Origin: Falsiroseomonas selenitidurans
GTDB taxonomy: Bacteria > Pseudomonadota > Alphaproteobacteria > Acetobacterales > Acetobacteraceae
DNA: 64,000 bases
Reading direction: 5' to 3'
Assembly (NCBI RefSeq): GCF_012103215.1
Contig: NZ_JAAVNE010000018.1
Coordinates: forward strand, 34,447 to 98,446
Shown here: one piece after another, positions 27,066 through 35,500 of the stretch
How positions within the stretch are numbered: position 1 is the first letter of the stretch
How the letters are laid out: every line of letters starts with the position of its first letter
The notes under the pieces: generated by a model
Database searches by the model: none
What the model was told of the DNA's origin: nothing
What the model saw: the letters and a program-made list of their open reading frames with translations, nothing else
Program-made: the position numbers and the translations under genes

Positions 27066-27306
27066 GTTGGCCCTGACGCGCCCGGTGCGACAGCCGCGAC
27101 CTGCCTGACGGGGCGACGCAGGACCCAACCTGGCGGGGATTGTGCCGGATCGGCGTGCCGGTCCTGGCGATTCCCCCGCGATTATTAGCGGTCGCGGGTT
27201 TCGATCGATGGGGGCATGAAGCCCCGGAAATGCCGGAGCCCCGGCAAATCTGACGATACCATCGGGCCTCGGGGCGCAGACCCGGTTCTCTCACACGCGC
27301 GGCGCC

Positions 27307-27813
27307 TCAGCTCCGCTTCGTTTCCACCGCGCCGCCCCGGCCCCGCCCTGGCGGATCGGAGGGATCCTGGTCCGTGGGGCCGGCATTGCCCTTGCGTGGC
27401 GTGCCGCCGCGACCCTGGCCGGGCGGGTCGGTCGGGTCGCTGTCGCTGGGGCCGGCGGGCGGCCGGTTGCCGCCGCGGCCGCGGCCGGGCGGGTCGGTCG
27501 GGTCGCGGTCGCTGGGGCCGGCGGGCGGCCGGCTGCCGCCGCGGCCACGGCCGGGCGGATCGCTCGGGTCGCTATCCGTCGCCCCGCCGCGGTTCCCGCC
27601 ACGGCCATTGCCGACCTCGTCGGTGGGGTCGTTGTCGGTCAGGCCGCTGCGCGCCGGCGGCGGCGGCCCGCCCTTGCTGTCCGGCACGCCACCGCCGCCG
27701 GATTTCGCGCCCTGGGCACCGGCCGCAGCGGGCAGGGCGCCCGCGCCGGACAGCGTCGCCACCCGCAGCACCAGAAGCCGACGGCCGAGCGGAGATTCGT
27801 CTGAGGCGGACAT
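27307..27813 (-). CDS. Low-complexity protein with 22-residue DPTDPPGRGRGG repeats
   Basis: 168 residues from the ATG at 27813, which has a clear AAGGAG ribosome-binding site on the minus strand. An N-terminal hydrophobic stretch (RRLLVLRVATLSGAGALPAAAGAQ) may be a signal peptide. The rest is Gly/Pro/Asp/Arg-rich: about four units of roughly 22 residues of the form SDxDPTDPPGRGRGG plus xRPPAGP. The evenly spaced Asp residues could bind cations, but no EF-hand or dockerin pattern is complete. No homologue is recognised; function unknown. Confidence 0.6.
   Translation of the reverse strand: MSASDESPLGRRLLVLRVATLSGAGALPAAAGAQGAKSGGGGVPDSKGGPPPPARSGLTDNDPTDEVGNGRGGNRGGATDSDPSDPPGRGRGGSRPPAGPSDRDPTDPPGRGRGGNRPPAGPSDSDPTDPPGQGRGGTPRKGNAGPTDQDPSDPPGRGRGGAVETKRS
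27340..27600. repeat. 66-bp in-frame tandem repeat
   Basis: The phrase GGGCGG(G/A)TCG recurs at 27421, 27487 and 27553, an exact 66-base period, with a more diverged copy before 27420. The two central units are almost identical at DNA level, so unit number may vary between strains. Confidence 0.8.
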
Positions 27814-27966
27814 GCGGCGGCGCTCCTTCCCAGCGGGCATGTTCACGGCGCGGCCGGGTTTCCACAAGTGGGCCCTTGCCACGGAAGCGAGAGGGTGAGG
27901 CGCGGCGAGGTTGATGCGGCCGCGAAAGAGCTTGCCTTCATGTTCGTGATATGTTCCAGTCTACCC

Positions 27967-28173
27967 ATGAGCACGATCGCCCTCGGCTTTCGCCCCCAGG
28001 CTGGAAAATCCTCCGGGATCCCGGCCGATCTCCGCATCCCGCCGCGCCCGCGCGTGGTCAGCCGCCCCGTCCTCCCCGAGCCCGCCTGGCGCGAGGCGAT
28101 GCGCTGGTCGGTCATCGCCCTGACCGCCAGCCTGGCCGCCGGCGAGGTGGCGCTGGCGCTGTGGGGCCCCTGA
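27967..28173 (+). CDS. Small single-pass membrane protein, hypothetical
   Basis: 68 residues from the ATG at 27967. A basic, Pro-rich N-terminal half (RIPPRPRVVSRPVLPEP) leads to one C-terminal membrane segment (MRWSVIALTASLAAGEVALALWG). No ribosome-binding site is obvious and an in-frame ATG exists at 27868, so start and reality are uncertain. Codon usage fits the neighbourhood. It lies between two minus-strand genes. Function unknown. Confidence 0.4.
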   Translation: MSTIALGFRPQAGKSSGIPADLRIPPRPRVVSRPVLPEPAWREAMRWSVIALTASLAAGEVALALWGP

Positions 28174-28287
28174 AGCACGCGCCGTCCAGTTGGTTCGAGT
28201 GGCGCGGACCATGCGCTCTCGGTCGGGTCCCACGCCTGTTCCAAGTCGTCAGGCGAGCCCGCTTGGCCTGAGGATCTCCTGGCTAGG

Positions 28288-28347
28288 GCAATATGCGTCC
28301 AAATGGCTTCATCTGGACGCATTTTTTGCCGTAGAATCAGAGGCTGC
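28288..28347. repeat. Intergenic hairpin element, copy 2
   Basis: A hairpin with arms 28288-28301 and 28314-28329 (one bulge), followed by GAATCAGAG at 28334-28342. It matches the first half of the element at 11981-12077: GCGTCCAAATGG and CATCTGGACGCAT here against GCGTTCAGATGG and CATCTGAGCGCAT there, with one T-A to C-G covariation in the stem. The T6 run in the second arm could make it a terminator for a plus-strand transcript. Confidence 0.65.
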
Positions 28348-29705
28348 TAGACCGGCATCGTCGCCAGTGCCTGCAGGCCGCCGCCCGGCCGGTTGCGCAG
28401 CACCACGTCGCCGCCATGCGCGCGGAAGATGTTGCGCGCGATCGGCAGGCCGAGCCCGGTGCCGCCGGTCTCCCGGTTGCGGCTGGCCTCCAGCCGGCGG
28501 AAGGGCTGGAACACCGTTTCCAGATCCGCTTCCGGCACGCCCGGCCCGTCATCCTCCACCGCGATGCGCACGATGCCGCCCAGCGGCGGGCTCAGCCGCA
28601 GCATGGCGGAGCCGCCATAGGCCACGGCATTGCCCACCAGATTGGCCAGCGCCCGCTTCAGCGAACCCGGCCGCGCCGTGACGGTCAGGTGCTCCGGCCC
28701 GGCATAGGTGATGAAATCCGCGAATTCCGGCCGTGCATCCGCCGTCTCGTCCAGCACGGTGCGGCAGAGCGACACCAGGTCCACCGGCACCGAGGGCTCG
28801 CGCGTCGAATCGTCGCGGGCGAAAGCCAGGGTGGCGGCGATCATCGCCTCCATCTCATCGAGGTCGGCCAGCATCTTCCGGCGCTGCTCCTCATCATCGA
28901 GGAATTCGGCGCGCAGCTTCAGCCGGGTGATCGGCGTCTTCAGGTCATGGCCGATGGCGGCGAGCATCTGCGTGCGGTCGCCGACGAAGCGGCGGATGCG
29001 CTCCGCCATGGTGTTGAAGGCGCGGGCCGCGGTGGCGACCTCCTCCGGGCCGGATTCCGGCAGCGGCGTGGCGTTCACGTCGCGGCCCAGCCGGTCCGCG
29101 GCGGCGGCCAGCGCCGCCACCGGCCGGGTCAGCCGCCGCACCGCCCACAGGGTCAATCCGCCGGCAGCCAGCGTCATCAGGACGAAGGCGAACAGGAAGG
29201 TCTCGGAGTGCCAGGGCCGCGGCGGCGGCATTTCCAGCCGCAGGTTCAGCCAGCCCTGGTCCGGGAAGCGCAGGCTGACCACCAGCCGCCCCGGCCGCCC
29301 ATTGGTGCCGATCAGCACCTCCCGCGGCCGGAAGCGCGGCGGTGCGTGGCGCAGCCCGTCCAGCCGCAGCAGCCGCACGAGGGAGGGCGGCGGCGGCGGA
29401 AAGCCGGGCACGGCGTTCGGTCCCGCATCCACCGAGATCTTCAGCCCCGGCGGCATGTCCAGATCCTCCACCAGCCCGGGGCGCTGGGCGGGCGGCACCT
29501 GCAGCAGGCTGCGCCAGGCGCCATAGGCGCGCTGCGAGATCTCCCGCGCCTGCTGGAAGCGCTGCAGGTCCACCCGGTCCAGCGCATGGATGGTCAGCCC
29601 CGCCACCTGGACCAGCGTCAGCCCGCCCAGCAGCACCAGCGCGGTGCGCCCCGCCAGGCTGCGCGGCCAGAGCCAGCCCAGCCAGCGGCGGAGGAAGCGG
29701 CGCAT
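28347..29705 (-). CDS. Sensor histidine kinase, EnvZ-like
   Basis: 452 residues. Membrane segments at about 17-37 and 165-187 flank a periplasmic domain rich in Pro/Arg. A HAMP domain (RRLTRPVAALAAAADRLGRDVN) precedes the H box AIGHDLKTPITRL with the phosphoacceptor at H253, then N box LANLVGNAVAYG and G boxes VEDDGPGVPEADL and GGTGLGLPIAR. It phosphorylates the OmpR-type regulator encoded 3 bases upstream. The inducing signal is not evident from the sequence. Confidence 0.93.
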   Translation of the reverse strand: MRRFLRRWLGWLWPRSLAGRTALVLLGGLTLVQVAGLTIHALDRVDLQRFQQAREISQRAYGAWRSLLQVPPAQRPGLVEDLDMPPGLKISVDAGPNAVPGFPPPPPSLVRLLRLDGLRHAPPRFRPREVLIGTNGRPGRLVVSLRFPDQGWLNLRLEMPPPRPWHSETFLFAFVLMTLAAGGLTLWAVRRLTRPVAALAAAADRLGRDVNATPLPESGPEEVATAARAFNTMAERIRRFVGDRTQMLAAIGHDLKTPITRLKLRAEFLDDEEQRRKMLADLDEMEAMIAATLAFARDDSTREPSVPVDLVSLCRTVLDETADARPEFADFITYAGPEHLTVTARPGSLKRALANLVGNAVAYGGSAMLRLSPPLGGIVRIAVEDDGPGVPEADLETVFQPFRRLEASRNRETGGTGLGLPIARNIFRAHGGDVVLRNRPGGGLQALATMPV

Positions 29706-29708
29706 GCT

Positions 29709-30437
29709 TCAGCCGCGCTCGACGGTGGCGGACAGCACATAGCCGCCGCCGCGCACGGTCTTGATCACCTGCGGGTTGCGCCCGTCATCCTCCAGCTTGC
29801 GGCGGAGGCGGGAGACGGCGACGTCGATCGCCCGGTCGAAGGGTCCCGCCTGGCGGCCGCGCAGCAGGTCCATCAGCATGTCGCGCGTCAGCACCCGGTT
29901 GGGGCGTTCCACCAGCACCATCAGCAGCTCGTATTCGCCGCCGGTCAGCGGCACCTCCGCCCCCTGCGGGTTCAGCAGGCGCCGCCTTGTCGGCTCCAGC
30001 ACCCAGCCGGCGAAGCGCAGGATCCGCGCGGGCGGTTCCTGGGAAGGCCCGGTGCTGCTGTCCGCCGTGGCGCGGCGCAGCACGGCGCGGATGCGCGCCA
30101 GCAGCTCCCGCGGGTTGAAGGGCTTCGCCACATAATCGTCGGCGCCGAGTTCCAGCCCGACGATGCGGTCCGTCTCCTCCCCCATCGCGGTCAGCATCAC
30201 GATCGGCACCTCCGACTGGCTGCGGAGCCATCGGGCCAGGTCCAGGCCGGATTCGCCGGGCATCATCAGGTCCAGCACCACCAGGTGATAGCGCCCGAGC
30301 GGCCAGAGCTTCCGCGCCTCCCGCGCATCGCGCGCGGCGGTGACGCGGAAGGATTGCTTCTCCAGGAACTTGCCGAGCAGTTCTCGGATTTCGCGGTCGT
30401 CGTCGACCACCAGGATATGCGGGGCTGTGGCGTCCAT
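29709..30437 (-). CDS. OmpR/PhoB-family response regulator
   Basis: 242 residues from the ATG at 30437; the frame is open further upstream but lacks family sequence. The receiver begins ILVVDDDREI with phospho-Asp D56 (VVLDLMMPGESG), the Thr in VMLTAMG and the Lys in VAKPFNPRE. The C-terminal winged helix ends RAIDVAVSRLRRKLEDDGRNPQVIKTVRGGGYVL. It forms an operon with the EnvZ-like kinase. GTTACC-type short repeats in the upstream gap could be target sites. Confidence 0.94.
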   Translation of the reverse strand: MDATAPHILVVDDDREIRELLGKFLEKQSFRVTAARDAREARKLWPLGRYHLVVLDLMMPGESGLDLARWLRSQSEVPIVMLTAMGEETDRIVGLELGADDYVAKPFNPRELLARIRAVLRRATADSSTGPSQEPPARILRFAGWVLEPTRRRLLNPQGAEVPLTGGEYELLMVLVERPNRVLTRDMLMDLLRGRQAGPFDRAIDVAVSRLRRKLEDDGRNPQVIKTVRGGGYVLSATVERG

Positions 30438-30676
30438 CGCTGTAACATAGCGCGGCGTGGCGCGGCCCCTAGCGGCAAAGGCGCGGCGGTGTTGCGGGAT
30501 GTGTCCCCGGCCCCGCCCGTTACCGGCCGTTGCAATTCCTGACCCGCCACGGCTTCGGCCGTTACCTTCGCCCCCCATCTGGCGAAGTGCAGGATGCCAC
30601 CCCGCCGCAGGCCCCGACTTCGCCGTGGGATCCCCCCCCTCCCAGCGTGGGGTGGCGTGTTGTACCGGTGGCGGGG

Positions 30677-31396
30677 ATGCCTCTCCCCCCCAACGCCCCG
30701 CCACCGGAACCTCCTGAAACCCCGTCCTGGGTGCGCCCGGCGCTGGCTGCCCTGGTGGCGGCGGATCCGGACCTTGCCGTGATCGAGCAGGCCGCCGGCC
30801 CCTTGCCCTGGCGCGTGCGCCCCGCGGGCTTCCCCGGATTGCTGCGCACCATCTGCGGCCAGCAGATCTCGAACCAGGCGGCGGGCGCCATCTGGCGGCG
30901 GCTGGCCGCCATCCCCGGCGCGCTCGACCCCGCCGGGCTGCTGGCGCTGGACGATGCCACGCTGTGCGGCGTGGCCGGCCTGTCCCGCCCCAAGGCGGCG
31001 CATGCCCGCGCGCTGGCCACCGCCTGCCTGGATGGCACGCTGCGGCTCGCCGAGGTGCAGGCCATGGCGGATGAGGAGGCGGTGGCGCATCTGTCGGCCG
31101 TGCGCGGCCTGGGGCGCTGGACGGCGGAGGTGCATCTGCTGTTCGCGCATGACCGGCCGGACATCTTCCCGAGCGGCGACATCGCCCTGGCCGCTAGCGT
31201 CGCGCATCTCAAGCGCCTGCCGGCGCGGCCGGCGCCGAAGCCGCTGGCGGCGCTGGCGCTGGGCTGGTCGCCCTGGCGCGGCCTGGCGGCACGGCTGTTC
31301 TGGCACCATTGGCGGCATGTCACCGGCCGGCCGCTGATCGAGGACGGGCCGGATGGATTGAACCCGGGCGGGGCCGGCGGCAGGCTGCCGCAATGA
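30677..31396 (+). CDS. DNA-3-methyladenine glycosylase II (AlkA-like, HhH-GPD)
   Basis: 239 residues from the ATG at 30677. The fold starts at about residue 50 (FPGLLRTICGQQISNQAAGAIWRRL). The helix-hairpin-helix reads AVRGLGRWTAEVHLLFA, and the catalytic Asp is D168 in FPSGDIALAASV. It excises alkylated purines in base-excision repair. No Ada-type regulator is nearby. It overlaps the aminotransferase gene by 4 bases (ATGA). Confidence 0.9.
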   Translation: MPLPPNAPPPEPPETPSWVRPALAALVAADPDLAVIEQAAGPLPWRVRPAGFPGLLRTICGQQISNQAAGAIWRRLAAIPGALDPAGLLALDDATLCGVAGLSRPKAAHARALATACLDGTLRLAEVQAMADEEAVAHLSAVRGLGRWTAEVHLLFAHDRPDIFPSGDIALAASVAHLKRLPARPAPKPLAALALGWSPWRGLAARLFWHHWRHVTGRPLIEDGPDGLNPGGAGGRLPQ

Positions 31397-32562
31397 CCTT
31401 CTCCGCCCGCCTGCGCGCCACCGCCGCGCCGCCCATTCCCGCCGCCCGCGCCTGGGCCGCCCGCTATGCCGGTGCCGCCGGCCCGGCGCTGGACCTGACC
31501 CAGGCGGTGCCCGGCTATCCGCCGCCGCCCGAATTGCTGGCCCGGCTGGCCGAGGCCGCCGGCAGCACCGCCTGCGCCGGCTATGGCCCGATCGATGGCG
31601 ATGCGGCGTTGCGCGAAGCCCTGGCCGGGGACATCGCCCGCTTCTACGGCGCGCCAATGGCGGCGGAGGCCATCGCCATCACCGCCGGCTGCAACCTGGC
31701 CTTCGCCATGGCCATGGCCGTGCTGGCCGGGCCGGGGGAGGCGGTGCTGCTGCCCGCCCCCTGGTATTTCAACCACCAGATGGCCCTGACCATGCAGGGC
31801 GTCCGCCCCGTGGCCCTGCCCACCCATGCGGCGCGTGGCTTCGTGCCGGACCCGGCGGAGGCGGCGGCGCTGCTGGAGGCGGACCCGACGATCCGCGCCC
31901 TGGTGCTGGTCACGCCGAACAATCCGACCGGCGCGGTCTACCCGCCGGCGGTCATCCACGCCCTGCACGCCGCCTGCCGCGCCCGCGGCGTGATGCTGGT
32001 GTTGGACGAGACCTACCGCGACTTCCTCACGCCCACGCAGTCGCCGCCGCACGCGCTGTTCGCCGACCCCGGCTGGGGCGAGGGGCTGGTCCACCTCTAT
32101 TCCTTCTCCAAGGCGTATTGCGTGCCGGGGCACCGGGTCGGCGCCATCGCCGCCGGGCCGGGGTTCCGGGAGCAATTGGCCAAGGCGCTGGATACCTGGC
32201 AGATCTGCCCGGCCCGGCCGGCACAGGCGGCGCTGGCCTGGGCGGTGCCGGCACTGGCGGATTGGCGCGACGGCAACCGCGCGCTGATGGCGGAACGCGC
32301 CGCGCTGTTCCGCGCCGGCATGGCGCAACTGCCCGGCTGGCGGCTGGATGCGATCGGCACCTATTTCGCCTATCTGCGCCTGCCGGAAGCGGCGCCGGAT
32401 GCGCTGGCGGCGGCGGAATGGCTGGCGGCGGAGCAGGGGCTTATGACGCTGCCAGGCCCCTTCTTCGGCCCCGGCCAGGACCGCCATCTGCGCCTGGCCT
32501 TCGCCAATGCCGGACCGGCGGTGCTGGCCCAGGTGCCGGGGCGCCTGGCGGCCCTCGGCTGA
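31393..32562 (+). CDS. Pyridoxal-phosphate aminotransferase, class I/II (AspC fold)
   Basis: 389 residues from the ATG at 31393, overlapping the glycosylase stop. YGPIDGDAALREAL, VTPNNPTGAVYP and LVLDETYRDF are fold-type I markers; the PLP lysine is K240 in LYSFSKAYCVPGHRVGA. The substrate cannot be read from sequence; relatives are annotated as aspartate or aromatic aminotransferases. Co-transcription with a DNA glycosylase is probably incidental. Confidence 0.9.
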   Translation: MTFSARLRATAAPPIPAARAWAARYAGAAGPALDLTQAVPGYPPPPELLARLAEAAGSTACAGYGPIDGDAALREALAGDIARFYGAPMAAEAIAITAGCNLAFAMAMAVLAGPGEAVLLPAPWYFNHQMALTMQGVRPVALPTHAARGFVPDPAEAAALLEADPTIRALVLVTPNNPTGAVYPPAVIHALHAACRARGVMLVLDETYRDFLTPTQSPPHALFADPGWGEGLVHLYSFSKAYCVPGHRVGAIAAGPGFREQLAKALDTWQICPARPAQAALAWAVPALADWRDGNRALMAERAALFRAGMAQLPGWRLDAIGTYFAYLRLPEAAPDALAAAEWLAAEQGLMTLPGPFFGPGQDRHLRLAFANAGPAVLAQVPGRLAALG

Positions 32563-32598
32563 AAGCATCCATCGCCCTGATCCTCGGCGGAACAGGCT

Positions 32599-35500
32599 CT
32601 ACCCGTAAAGCGCCGCCAACTGCTCCGGCGACATGGCAAACAGCTGTTCCCGCCCGAACCCTTCCGCCTGGCGCGCGCGCATCGCCGCCAATTGCCCCGT
32701 GGTGACGGCCGCCAGCTGGGTGGAGGACAGCGCCTGCAGCGCGGTCGGCGTCAGGCCGAGGAAGGCGTCCGGCGTGATCGCGGCGACATCGGCGGTGGAC
32801 AGCGCGCCCACCTGCACCGCGTCCAGCGCCGCCAGCGCCGTGCCGGTCAGCGCCGCCATCTGGCCGCTGTCCAGCGCGCCGATCTGCGCCGCAGCCATGC
32901 CGGCGATCTGTGCCGAGCCCAGCGCCGCCACCTGCGTGCTCGCCAATGCCGCCACCTGGCCGGTGCCCAGTGCCAGCAGCTGCACCGGGCGCAGCGCGGC
33001 GATCTGCGCCCCGCCCAGCGCCGCCAGCTGCGTCGTCGCCAGCCCGCTCACGCCCGAATAGGACAGGCCCGCCACCTGGCCGGCGGAGAAGCCGGCCAGC
33101 GTCTCGGTGGACAGCGCCGCCACCTGCGTCGAGCCCAGCCCGCCGAGCTGCGAAGCACTCAACCCCTGCAGGGCTGTGCCAAGCTGCGCCACCTGCGCGC
33201 CGTCCAGCCCGGCCAAGCCGGTGGCGGACAGCGCCGCCACCTGGGTCTCGGCCAGGGCGGCGAGCCCGGTGGTGCCCAGCGAGGCGATCTGCGCCGAGCC
33301 CAGCCCACCCATCTGCGCCGTCGTCAACGCCGGCAGCCGGGCGGAAGCCTGGCCGAGGTCCAGCCCGGCGATCGCCGTGGCGGACAGCGCGGCGAATTGC
33401 GCGCTGGCCATGGCCGCCACCTGGCCGCTGTCCAGCGCCGCCACCTGCGCCGAGCCCAGCGCCGCCACCTGCGCCGTGCCGAGCGCGCCGATCCCGCCGG
33501 CATCCAGCCCCGCCACCACCAGCCCCGCCGCGGCGGCGGGCGCCAGCGCCGCCAGCTGCGTCGTCGCCAGCCCGGCGGTCTGGGTTGCGCTCAGCGCGGC
33601 CAGCTGGGCGGAGCCCAGCCCCGGCACTTGCGCGGTGCCGAGGGCGGCGATCTGCGTTGCCCCCAGCGCCGCGACCGCCAGGCCACCGATCCCGCCGGCG
33701 CCCAGCGCGCCGATCTGCGTCTCGGTCAGCGCCGCCAGCGCCGGGCCGGACAGCGCGCTGAGCTGGACGGAGCCCAGCGCCGCCAGCTGCGTGGTGGCCA
33801 GCGCGCCGATGGCCGTCGCATCCAGGCCCGCCGCCACGCCGGTGGACAGCGCCGCCACCTGGGCCGTGGAGAGTGCCGCATAGCCCGCCTGGCCCCACAG
33901 GCTGGTGGTGGCGGTGGACAATGCGCCGATCGATGCGGGCGAAAGCGCGGCCAGGCCATCCGTGGACAACGCCGCCACCCGCGACCCGTCCAGCCCGCCC
34001 AGCTGCGTCGCGGTCAGTGCCGCCAGCTGGGTCGTGGACAGGGCGGTGATCTGGTCCGATCCGGCCGCCAGGAGCTGCGCGGTGGACAGCGCCGCCACCT
34101 GCGCGCCGCCGAGGGCCGCCAGCCCCTCCGTGCCGAGGGCGCCGAGCGCCGGCGCCTCCAGCCCCGCCAGGGCGGCCGTCGGCAGGGCCGCCCATTGCGC
34201 GGTGCCGAATCCGGCCAGCGCAGTGCTGCCCAGCGCCGCCGCCTGAGCCGAGCCCAGCCCGCCCAGCGCCGCGGTGCCCAGCGCCGCAAGCTGGGTGGCG
34301 CCCAGCGTGCCGATCTGGCTGCTGGCCAGCGCGGCCAGCTGCGTCCGCTTCAGCGCCGCCGCCTGCTCCGTGGTCAGCGCCGCGATATCCGCCGTCTCCA
34401 GCCCCGCCATCGCGGCCGCGGACAGCGCGGCAAGCTGTGCCGAGCCCCATTGTGCCGTGCCGCCATCCGGCAGCGCCTGCACCTGGTAGCGGTCCATCCC
34501 GGCGATCTGCGTGCTGGACAGCGCGGCGACCTGGCCGGTGGCAAGCGCGCTGAGCTGCGTGCTGCCCAGGCCCATGATCTGCAGCCGGCCCAGGCCGCGC
34601 ACGTCCAGCGCCTGCATCGCCGCGCCCTGCAGCCCGGCCAGCGCCGTCGCCGCCAGCCCGGCCACCTGGGTGCTGCCCAGCGCCGCCAGCTGGGTGGCGG
34701 CCAGCCCGCCAAGCTGGGCGCTGCCAAGGCCGCCGAGCTGCGCGCTGCCGAGGGCGGCCATCTGCGAGGTTGCCAGCGCCGCCAGCTGCGTCGTCGCCAG
34801 CGCGCCGATCGCGCTGGCGGCCAGCGCCGCCATTTGGCTGGTCGCCAGCCCGGCCAGCCCGGTCGCCGACAGGCCGGCGAGCTGCGCCGTGCCCAGCGCG
34901 GCGACCTGCCCGGTGCCGAGCGCCGCCAGGCCGGTGCTGCCCAGCGCCGCCAGCGCCAGCCCCGGCACGGCGCTGCGCGACAGCGCGGCGATCTGGGTGG
35001 CCCCCAGCGCGCCGAGCTGCGTCTGGTCCAGACTGGCGAGCTGGGCGGAGCCGAGGCCGGCGGCCTGGCCGGTGGTCAGCGCCGCCAGCCGCGTGGTGCC
35101 CAGCGCATCCAGCTGCGCCGTCGTCAGCCCGCCGATGGCGCTGCCCGACAGCGCGGCGAAGCCGGTATCGGGCAGGGCCGCCAGGGTCGCCGTGCCCATC
35201 GCCGCCAGCTGCGCCGGCTTCAGCGCCGCCATCTGCGCCGTGCCGAAGGCGGCCAGCTGGGTGGTCGAGAGCGAATCGAAATCCGCGCCATCCACGGCGG
35301 CCAGCGCCACCGGCGTCAGCGCCGCCAATTGGGTGGTGGACAGCGCCGCGATCTGCCCGCCGCTCAGGGCCTTGGCCTGCACCGCGCCCAGCCCGCGCAG
35401 CTGCGCCGTGGTCAGCGCCGCCGCCTGCTCCGTGCCCAGGGCCTGCACCTGCGCCAGGCTCAGCAGGGCCATGGCGGAGGCCGAGAGCGCGCCCAGCCGG

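Noticed and set aside
30530..30676. Upstream extension of the glycosylase reading frame
   Set aside because: Residues before the ATG at 30677 are Pro-rich with no homology and cover the regulatory gap.
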